This document shows, piece after piece, positions 1 through 5,074 of a DNA stretch of 5,074 bases (positions within the stretch are counted from its first letter, which is position 1; each line of letters begins with the position of its first letter). Under the pieces are notes generated by a model. It was given only the letters and a program-made list of their open reading frames with translations, searched no databases and was not told where the DNA came from. A program made the translations under genes and the position numbers. The DNA is from RYN-433 sp036558265 (lineage in GTDB: Bacteria; Planctomycetota; Phycisphaerae; Tepidisphaerales; Tepidisphaeraceae). Where the stretch lies: the NCBI GenBank assembly GCA_036558265.1, contig DATBFY010000199.1:1-5074 (forward strand). Reading direction: 5' to 3'.

Positions 1-456
1 CTCTTGCGCGAGTTTCGCCAGAAAAAGGTGCACATCGCGATCGTCGCCGACGAGTACGGCGGCACCGCCGGGCTCGTCACGATCGAGGACATCCTCGAAG
101 AGCTCGTCGGCGAGATCAGCGACGAGCACGAGCCGATCGAGCCCTCCATGTTCCGCCGCCTCGACGAGCGAACCGCCGACGCCGACGCACGCATGTACAT
201 CGGTGACGTCAACCGCCTGCTCAAGCTCAACCTCCCCGAGGACGCCGGCTATGAGACCCTGGGCGGGTTCGTCTCCGTGCAGATGGGTAGAATCCCCCCC
301 GAGGGCGCGAGCTTCGAGTTCGACGGCGTCCGCTTTACCGTGACTTCCGCCGAGCCCCAGAAGGTTAACCGCATTAAGATCGAACTCCCCGCGCCCACGC
401 CCGCCGACACCGGCGCGAATGCCGCTGAGGCGCGCGGCCCTTCGGGCGGCCGCTAA
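1..456 (+). CDS. HlyC/CorC family protein (CBS + CorC_HlyC domains), C-terminal part, 5' end outside window
   Basis: This is the last 151 codons of a gene that begins before the window; the reading frame is open from base 1 and ends at TAA 454-456. Fragment residues 11-36 hold the end of the second CBS domain, with the family hallmark ADEYGG followed by GLVTIEDILEELVGEI and an acidic DEHE. Residues 62-130 match the CorC_HlyC (transporter-associated) domain, including the GYETLGGFV core and the closing segment with VNRIKIEL. A short Ala/Pro/Gly-rich tail of about 20 residues follows. Family knowledge: full-length members are usually 400-450 residues with an N-terminal DUF21 membrane domain and have been linked to Mg2+/Co2+ efflux or resistance. 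The DUF21 part is not visible here, so a soluble CorC-like form without it cannot be excluded. The old name hemolysin C does not imply a toxin. Family assignment is secure; substrate is unknown. Confidence 0.93.
   Translation, partial: LLREFRQKKVHIAIVADEYGGTAGLVTIEDILEELVGEISDEHEPIEPSMFRRLDERTADADARMYIGDVNRLLKLNLPEDAGYETLGGFVSVQMGRIPPEGASFEFDGVRFTVTSAEPQKVNRIKIELPAPTPADTGANAAEARGPSGGR
434..453 (+). terminator. weak hairpin abutting the corC-like stop codon, possible terminator
   Basis: GCGGCC (434-439) pairs with GGCCGC (448-453) around an 8-base loop, and an inner GCCC/GGGC pairing over TTC is an alternative. The hairpin ends directly before the TAA stop. The DNA after it (taaacgctgtttcc) has only a short T-run, so this is a poor intrinsic terminator. 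It also encodes the Gly/Pro/Arg tail of the protein, so the symmetry may be a by-product of GC-rich codons. Confidence 0.22.
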
Positions 457-470
457 ACGCTGTTTCCTGC

Positions 471-500
471 TTGGCGTCGCGCCTTGCGCGGGGTTACACT
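471..500 (+). promoter_or_regulatory. possible sigma70-like promoter for the DUF4159 gene
   Basis: TTGGCG (471-476, 4/6 to TTGACA) and TACACT (495-500, 4/6 to TATAAT) are separated by 18 nt. Transcription would begin near 507, giving a leader of about 66 nt that contains the ribosome binding site. It sits in the only gap ahead of the gene and resembles the stronger aroC candidate (TACAAT followed by T and C runs). Two 4/6 boxes at 18 nt are weak evidence. Confidence 0.35.
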
Positions 501-561
501 TCCCCCCGGTCCGTTGAGTCTCTGCTACTGCTCTGACCGGCACCCAGGGTTTACCGCAAAT

Positions 562-567
562 AGGAGG
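562..567 (+). promoter_or_regulatory. Shine-Dalgarno site fixing the GTG start at 573
   Basis: AGGAGG is a full-strength ribosome binding core lying 5 nt upstream of the GTG at 573-575. It decides the start: GTG here gives a basic N-terminus followed at once by a membrane helix, whereas the first in-frame ATG (codon 48) would remove the helix and has no comparable site. Confidence 0.85.
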
Positions 568-572
568 CTCGC

Positions 573-3500
573 GTGCGTCTCTACCGCATCCTCGTGCCGC
601 TGGTGGCGGCGGTCGTCCTCGTGGGGGTCGTGATCGTGTTGATCGTCGCGGTATCGCGATCGGGGCCCGGGGGCGCGTCCCCCAGCGCCGCCGCGACCGC
701 AAATCACGGCCGCGCCATGACCTCCGCCGAGGTCGCCGAGCTGGTCGCCCTCAAGAACCAGGCCGAAGCGCTCGCGATCGACGGCAAGCTTAAGGAGGCC
801 CACGCGAAGTACCGCGAGCTCTTCGCGCGCGCACAAGGGCGCGAGATCACCAACCCCGCCGACGTCCACTTCTGGGACCTCCTCGAACGCGCCAAGAACG
901 ACGAGGATTACGTCTATCGCGTCCTGCTCTCCCAGCAGGACGTGAGGCACGCCGTCTCGGGCCTCCCGGCGCGCGCGATCAATGGCGCGTCCACCACGAC
1001 GACCGCTGCCACCACGCGCAGTTTCGTCGAGACCTATCCCCCCTACCGCGACGCCACCACCCGACCGGCGCCCGCGACGACCCAAGCGGCTCGATCAGCG
1101 ACCGCGGTGAATGGTGGTGTCCTCGCCGACCCCGCCACCGGCCCCGGCGCCCAGGCCGCCGCCATCATCGCCGGACTCCCCCAACCCAAGCACCTCAAGA
1201 TCCACCAGACCCCGCGCGACAATGCCAACTTCTCCGACCAGCTCATCGGACAATCGCTCGCCCAGGCCAGCGACTTCCTCCTCGCCCAGTTCAAGGACGG
1301 CGAGATCCAGCAGGGCAAGGAGCTCTCCGAGACCTACCGCCAGGGACTCAACGCCCTGGTCGTCTACGCGCTGCTCAACGCCGGCCAGGCCACGCGCGAC
1401 CCGCGCCTCCAGCTCACCGGTGACCTCGCACGGAAGGCCATCGAGCGCATCAAGCTCCAGCCCATGGGCACCGACACCGCCAAGGCGCAGCAGCCGATCG
1501 TCTACGCGCGCAGCCTGCGCGCCGCGGTGCTCGCCATGGCCAACCGCCCCGAGGACCACGACATCCTCAAGGACGACGTCCGCTGGCTGATCGACGCCGC
1601 GGTAGACGGCGGCTATTCCTACGACGACCGCTTCACCGTCCGCGTCGTCCCCACCGACCCGCGCGGCGTCGGGCGCGGCATGAAGGACAACGCCCCCAAG
1701 CCCCCCGCCGGACCGCTCCAGGGGCCCGATCAGTCCAAGCCAAAGACCCTCGCCCCTCCGCGCGGCGGTGAGAAACCCGCCAATCCCAACCCCAACCCGC
1801 CCAGGTCGACCCGCGCGCCCTCATCCGCGCAGATCTTCGCCCTCGCAATGCCCGATCCGATTCAGCTCGCCGATGGCGCCCACGATCCCAAGACGGGCGC
1901 CGAGCTCGGGCCGCCCAGCCTGGGCCGCTGGTATCCGCCCCCGCCGCCACCTCCCAGCTATCCGCCGCAGGAATTGCCCGAGAAGTATTCCGGCACCTTC
2001 GTCTGGGATAATTCCAACTCGCAGTACGGCCTCTTGGGCGTCTGGGCGGGCGCCGAGGTCGGCATTGAGGTCCCCGACGCCTACTGGGCCGCCGCCGCTC
2101 AGCACTGGATGACCAGCCAGCTCCCCGACGGCCAATGGCCCTACCGCAAGGACGTCCCCGGCGGACGCTTGGCCATGACCTGCGCCGGCATCGCCTCGCT
2201 CCTCGTGACCCACGATTACCTCGAAGCCCCCACCGTCGCCAAGGTCGGCCGGCAATCCTCGCCCGCGCTCCAGTCGATGAACCACGGCTTCGCCTGGCTC
2301 GAGGCCGCCGACAACGCCACCGACGTCATGGGCCCGCGCACCGTCTACCTCGGCTACACGCTCCACGCCCTCTCCCGCGTCGGCCTGGCCTCCGGCTACA
2401 AATACCTGGGCAGCCACGACTGGTTCCGCGAGCTCGCCCGCCGCATCGTCCTCAGCCAATGGGCCAACGGCTCCTGGGGCCGCTACGACCAGCCCACCGC
2501 AGACACGCTGATCGACACCGCCTACACCGTCCTCTTCCTCGCCCGCGGGCGCCACCCGATCCTGATGAACAAGCTCCGCCTCGACGTGGCCGGTCGTAAC
2601 GACCGAGGCGAGTGGAACAACCGCCCGCGCGACCTGGCGAACCTCGCCCGCTTCGCCTCCCGCGAGCTCGAACGCCCGCTCAACTGGCAGATCGTCTCCA
2701 TCGACCGCGACCCTGCCGACTGGTCGGATGCCCCGATTCTCTACCTCGCCTCGCACGCGGCACTCAAGCTATCCGACCAGGATATCGCCAAAATCCGCGC
2801 CTTCGTGGACGGCGGCGGCATGCTCTTCACCCAGGCCGATGCCGGCGCCGAAGCCTTCAACCTCTACGTCAACCAGCTCGCCAAAAAGCTCTTCCCCGAC
2901 CACGAGCTCAAGGACCTGCCCCTCGACGATGAGCTCTACACCCTGCAATACATCATCCCCAAACCCAATCGACCGCGCCTCCGCGCCGTCAGCAACGGCG
3001 CGCGACTGCTCTGGGTCCACTCCCCCAACGACCTCGCCGTCAACTGGCAGCAACGCGCCGAGAAATCCAAGCGCGAGGCCTTCGAGATGGGCGTGAACCT
3101 CTTCGTCTACGCCGGCGGCAAGACCGACCTGCGCAACCGCCTCGACGACCGCGCCATCCCCGCCCCCACCTTCCCCCCTTCCAGTACGATCCCCGTCGCG
3201 CTCCTGAAGTACGAGGGCAACTGGAACCCCGAGCCCGCCGCCTTCGACCGCTTCGCGCGCTACCTCCAGTGGGACACGTCCGTCACCATCAAACCCACGC
3301 CTGTCGACCTGAGCGCTCAGGCTTCAGCACTCACCCCTCAGGACTATCCCATCGCCCATCTCGCCGGCACCGGCGCGTTCAATCCCACCGACGCCCAGCT
3401 CAAAGCCCTTCACGATTACGTCGCCGCCGGCGGCACGCTGATCTGCGAGGGCGTCGGCGGCGCCGATTCCACCTTCGCTGACGCGCTGCAGTCCACCATC

Positions 3501-3809
3501 CTCCCCAAGGCATTCCCGGATGCGAAATTCGAAGCCCTCCCGCCCGACCACGCCCTCCTCCACGCCGGCTTCCAGGGCATGGAAGACGTCTGGCCCCCGC
3601 GCCTCCGCGGCTACGCCGCCCAGAAGCTCGGCAAGACCATCCCGCCGGTTCGCATGGCCGCCGTCGGCAAGGGCCGCGTGCTCTACCTCCCCCTCGACGC
3701 CCTCTCCGGCCTCCTCGGCTCCAACACTTGGTCCGTCTTCGGCTACGAACCCAACGAATCCCAGGCCCTGATGAAAAACATCATCCTCTGGACCGCCGAG
3801 CACCCCTGA
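573..3809 (+). CDS. membrane-anchored protein with prenyltransferase-like alpha/alpha toroid and tandem DUF4159 domains
   Basis: Complete 1078-residue protein, GTG start with strong SD, TGA stop. Residues 7-28 form one hydrophobic helix after a basic start (R2, R5), so an N-in anchor or uncleaved signal is likely and the rest is probably periplasmic. Residues 52-88 look like a TPR-type helical pair. A Thr/Ala/Pro linker (138-178) follows. Residues 223-660 resemble squalene cyclase/prenyltransferase toroids: QxxxGxW motifs at 516-522 and 629-635, a degenerate one at 239-245 (Ile for Trp), plus the DNSNSQ and MTCAGIASL segments typical of planctomycete DUF4159 proteins. I see no DxDD cyclase motif, so a binding or scaffold role is more likely than catalysis. 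A proline-rich insertion (356-474, seven prolines at 455-461) interrupts the toroid. DUF4159 units lie at about 704-855 and 873-1075 (PF13709, glutamine-amidotransferase-like fold). Function is unknown. The family is often near MoxR ATPase/DUF58/VWA genes; none are here. Confidence 0.9.
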   Translation: MRLYRILVPLVAAVVLVGVVIVLIVAVSRSGPGGASPSAAATANHGRAMTSAEVAELVALKNQAEALAIDGKLKEAHAKYRELFARAQGREITNPADVHFWDLLERAKNDEDYVYRVLLSQQDVRHAVSGLPARAINGASTTTTAATTRSFVETYPPYRDATTRPAPATTQAARSATAVNGGVLADPATGPGAQAAAIIAGLPQPKHLKIHQTPRDNANFSDQLIGQSLAQASDFLLAQFKDGEIQQGKELSETYRQGLNALVVYALLNAGQATRDPRLQLTGDLARKAIERIKLQPMGTDTAKAQQPIVYARSLRAAVLAMANRPEDHDILKDDVRWLIDAAVDGGYSYDDRFTVRVVPTDPRGVGRGMKDNAPKPPAGPLQGPDQSKPKTLAPPRGGEKPANPNPNPPRSTRAPSSAQIFALAMPDPIQLADGAHDPKTGAELGPPSLGRWYPPPPPPPSYPPQELPEKYSGTFVWDNSNSQYGLLGVWAGAEVGIEVPDAYWAAAAQHWMTSQLPDGQWPYRKDVPGGRLAMTCAGIASLLVTHDYLEAPTVAKVGRQSSPALQSMNHGFAWLEAADNATDVMGPRTVYLGYTLHALSRVGLASGYKYLGSHDWFRELARRIVLSQWANGSWGRYDQPTADTLIDTAYTVLFLARGRHPILMNKLRLDVAGRNDRGEWNNRPRDLANLARFASRELERPLNWQIVSIDRDPADWSDAPILYLASHAALKLSDQDIAKIRAFVDGGGMLFTQADAGAEAFNLYVNQLAKKLFPDHELKDLPLDDELYTLQYIIPKPNRPRLRAVSNGARLLWVHSPNDLAVNWQQRAEKSKREAFEMGVNLFVYAGGKTDLRNRLDDRAIPAPTFPPSSTIPVALLKYEGNWNPEPAAFDRFARYLQWDTSVTIKPTPVDLSAQASALTPQDYPIAHLAGTGAFNPTDAQLKALHDYVAAGGTLICEGVGGADSTFADALQSTILPKAFPDAKFEALPPDHALLHAGFQGMEDVWPPRLRGYAAQKLGKTIPPVRMAAVGKGRVLYLPLDALSGLLGSNTWSVFGYEPNESQALMKNIILWTAEHP

Positions 3810-3835
3810 ACAGTAAACGCGCAATGGATTCGGGG

Positions 3836-3870
3836 TGGCACTGGCAAGCTCTCAGGCTTGCCAGTGGCCA
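3836..3870 (+). repeat. strong hairpin after the DUF4159 gene: dispersed palindrome or transcription stop
   Basis: CACTGGCAAGC (3839-3849) and GCTTGCCAGTG (3856-3866) are perfect 11-bp inverted arms around the 6-base loop TCTCAG. The stem extends by three more pairs (TGG 3836-3838 with CCA 3868-3870) if G3867 is bulged. It starts 27 nt after the DUF4159 stop codon, a natural terminator position, but there is no T-run after it (ccatcgcgcaag), so a Rho-independent terminator is not clearly supported. It could instead stabilise the mRNA 3' end or be one copy of a REP-like element. The hairpin itself is certain; its role is not. Confidence 0.6.
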
Positions 3871-3933
3871 TCGCGCAAGATGTGTAATGACTGTCTGTTT
3901 CAGCGCCCCTCACGCAATCGCCGCAGGTCTTCC

Positions 3934-3947
3934 TCATTCGTCATTCG
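3934..3947 (+). repeat. two-copy tandem 7-mer TCATTCG
   Basis: TCATTCG occurs twice head to tail (3934-3940 and 3941-3947) in the non-coding gap before aroC, inside a locally AT-richer patch. Two copies are too few to assign a function. It could be a remnant of a longer intergenic microrepeat or chance. Confidence 0.4.
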
Positions 3948-3962
3948 ACCAACTCCGCACCA

Positions 3963-3996
3963 CCCCGCCCCCTCCCCCCATCACGACAACCCTCCC
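3963..3996 (-). other. clustered G-tracts on the minus strand (possible G-quadruplex / C-rich i-motif)
   Basis: The plus strand has five C-runs: 3963-3966 (4), 3968-3972 (5), 3974-3979 (6), 3990-3992 (3) and 3994-3996 (3). On the minus strand these are G-runs with loops of 1, 1, 10 and 1 nt, so a three-tetrad quadruplex is possible only with one long loop. The proposed aroC -35 box lies within that 10-nt loop. The surrounding genome is C-rich, so the cluster may be compositional. Confidence 0.3.
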
Positions 3997-4011
3997 GCCT
4001 TCTGCTACAAT
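3983..4011 (+). promoter_or_regulatory. sigma70-like promoter of aroC, extended -10
   Basis: The -10 box is TACAAT (4006-4011, 5/6 to TATAAT), preceded by TG at 4003-4004, giving an extended -10 (TGcTACAAT). Exactly 17 nt upstream is ACGACA (3983-3988, 4/6 to TTGACA). Transcription would be expected near A4018, only about 4 nt before the aroC ATG. No purine-rich ribosome binding site exists between the box and the start (ttccccagct), so the transcript would be essentially leaderless. Confidence 0.6.
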
Positions 4012-4021
4012 TTCCCCAGCT

Positions 4022-5074
4022 ATGCCCACCCTGACGTACCGCACCGCCGGCGAGTCGCACGGCCCCGCGATCATCGCCCTCATCGAGGGCCTGCCCGCCG
4101 GCATTCCCGTCGATAAACCCTTCATCGACGCCGAGTTACGCCGACGCCAGGGCGGCTACGGCCGCGGCGGTCGACAGAAGATCGAGGTCGATCAGATCCA
4201 GATCCGCTCGGGCGTGCGCCGCGGCAAAACCATCGGCTCACCCGTCGTCCTCGAGGTCGTCAACAACGACTCGCGCCTCGACGACGCCCCCCCCGTCCAT
4301 CGCCCCCGCCCCGGCCACGCCGACCTCGCCGGCTCGCTCAAGTGGCTCACCACCGACTGCCGCGAAGTGCTCGAGCGCGCCAGCGCGCGCGAGACCGCCG
4401 CCCGCGTCGCCGCCGGCGCGCTCGCACGATGCCTCCTCCGTGAGTTCCAAATCGACGTCTTCGGCTACGTCCTCTCGATCGGCAACGTCACCGCCAGCGT
4501 CGATTGGAGCCTGCCCCTCGAAACCCTGCGCGCCCAGCGCGACGCCGGCGACCTCTTCAAGGAATGGGTCGGCTGCCCCGACCCCGCCGCCTCCGAAAAA
4601 ATGCGCGCCGCCATCCGCACCATCAAGACCGAGCTCGACACCCTCGGCGGCCAGGTCGAGGCCCGCGTCTTCAACTGCCCGCCCGGCCTGGGCACGTGCG
4701 TGCAGTACGACCAGAAGCTCGACGCGCGCCTCGCCATGGCCGTCATGGGCATCCAGGCCTTCAAGGCCGTCGAGATCGGCATGGGCAAGGACGTCGCCTT
4801 CCTCCCCGGCTCAAAAGTTCACGACGAGATCGCCTTCGACCCCGCCAAACAGGACTCGCTCACCCTCGGCTTCGTCCGCAAAACCAACAACGCCGGCGGC
4901 CTCGAGGGCGGCATGACCAACGGCCAGCCCGTCATCGTCCGCGCCTCGAAAAAACCGATCTCCACCCTGATGAAACCCCTCGAAAGCGTGGACCTCAACA
5001 CCAAGGAATCCAGCAAGGCCGCCTACGAGCGATCCGACGCCTGCGCCGTCCCCGCCGCCAGCGTCATCCTCGAA
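4022..5074 (+). CDS. aroC: chorismate synthase, 3' end outside window
   Basis: Chorismate synthase (EC 4.2.3.5) converts 5-enolpyruvylshikimate 3-phosphate to chorismate in the cytoplasm, using reduced FMN; it is the last shared step to aromatic amino acids, folates and quinones. The 351 codons present are open to the window edge. All three family signatures are visible: GESHG (10-14, with conserved His13), ERASARETAARVAAGA (118-133), and RSDACAVPA (337-345). Other conserved parts are RRQGGYGRGGR (41-51), RPRPGHADLAG (94-104, His99), and the FMN/substrate-side NNAGGLEGGMTNG (289-301) and KP.STL (311-316). Bacterial enzymes run about 350-390 residues, so only a short C-terminal tail should be missing. 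The ATG at 4022 places GESHG at the usual distance from the N-terminus. It has no Shine-Dalgarno site, but a good promoter just upstream. No other aro gene is adjacent in the window. No odd residues or frameshifts were seen. Confidence 0.98.
   Translation, partial: MPTLTYRTAGESHGPAIIALIEGLPAGIPVDKPFIDAELRRRQGGYGRGGRQKIEVDQIQIRSGVRRGKTIGSPVVLEVVNNDSRLDDAPPVHRPRPGHADLAGSLKWLTTDCREVLERASARETAARVAAGALARCLLREFQIDVFGYVLSIGNVTASVDWSLPLETLRAQRDAGDLFKEWVGCPDPAASEKMRAAIRTIKTELDTLGGQVEARVFNCPPGLGTCVQYDQKLDARLAMAVMGIQAFKAVEIGMGKDVAFLPGSKVHDEIAFDPAKQDSLTLGFVRKTNNAGGLEGGMTNGQPVIVRASKKPISTLMKPLESVDLNTKESSKAAYERSDACAVPAASVILE

Noticed and set aside
478..490. Small palindrome CGCGC-CTT-GCGCG
   Set aside because: A 5-bp GC stem with a 3-nt loop is expected by chance in DNA this GC-rich and it overlaps the possible promoter spacer.
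648..650. Residues 648-650 of the large protein (DTA) considered as a cyclase DxDD-type active site
   Set aside because: The preceding residues are TLI, not the acidic D-x-D, and the segment follows the last QW motif, matching a structural helix. The numbers here are residue positions of the protein at 573-3809, equal to bases 2514-2522.
525..1085. 186-codon minus-strand frame overlapping the start of the DUF4159 gene
   Set aside because: It is Arg/Gly-rich with no motif, and it covers the Shine-Dalgarno site, membrane helix and linker of a well-supported gene on the other strand.
1111..1590. 159-codon plus-strand frame inside the DUF4159 gene
   Set aside because: Ser/Pro/Arg/Thr-rich out-of-frame shadow caused by C-rich codons; no motif and no start signal of its own.
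1821..2756. 311-codon open frame on the minus strand within the DUF4159 gene
   Set aside because: Its translation is a Gly/Val/Ala/Glu-rich low-information sequence typical of the antisense of GC-rich codons, with no recognisable domain; the plus-strand protein across the same bases has clear family motifs.
3835..4116. 93-codon plus-strand frame spanning the gap before aroC
   Set aside because: It begins inside the hairpin and runs out of frame into aroC; composition is His/Pro/Arg-rich and there is no ribosome binding site.
4440..4916. 158-codon plus-strand frame inside aroC
   Set aside because: Out-of-frame Ser/Pro/Ala/Arg-rich shadow; the aroC frame across it carries conserved chorismate synthase motifs.

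Overview
The window is GC-rich and strongly C-biased on the + strand, with codons such as GCC, CTC, ATC and GAC favoured. It looks like a bacterial chromosome, most likely Planctomycetota and perhaps Phycisphaerae. The lineage call rests on the large DUF4159/prenyltransferase-like protein, a family typical of planctomycetes, on the GTG start, and on a core gene that seems almost leaderless. It is an inference from family knowledge, not a database match.

Three protein genes lie on the + strand. The first (1-456) is the C-terminal end of a HlyC/CorC-type protein, with the tail of its CBS pair and the CorC_HlyC domain; it is cut by the window start. A 116-nt gap follows, with a weak hairpin over the stop codon, a possible promoter and a clear Shine-Dalgarno site. 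The second gene (573-3809) is complete and encodes a 1078-residue membrane-anchored protein. Its layout is an N-terminal membrane helix, a short TPR-like helical pair, an alpha/alpha-toroid region with QW motifs, a proline-rich insertion inside the toroid, and two tandem DUF4159 units. The third gene (4022-5074) is aroC, chorismate synthase, cut by the window end but carrying all three family signatures.

The 212-nt gap between the second gene and aroC is the richest non-coding stretch. It holds a perfect 11-bp hairpin, a doubled 7-mer, a run of C-tracts (G-tracts on the minus strand), and a good sigma70-like promoter whose predicted start is about 4 nt from the aroC ATG, with no Shine-Dalgarno site.

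The three genes have no obvious shared pathway: membrane/ion homeostasis, an envelope protein of unknown role, and aromatic amino acid precursor synthesis. The gaps and separate promoter candidates suggest independent transcription units. I see no tRNA, rRNA, CRISPR array, insertion sequence, or defence or mobile system. The most unusual item is the multidomain DUF4159 protein.
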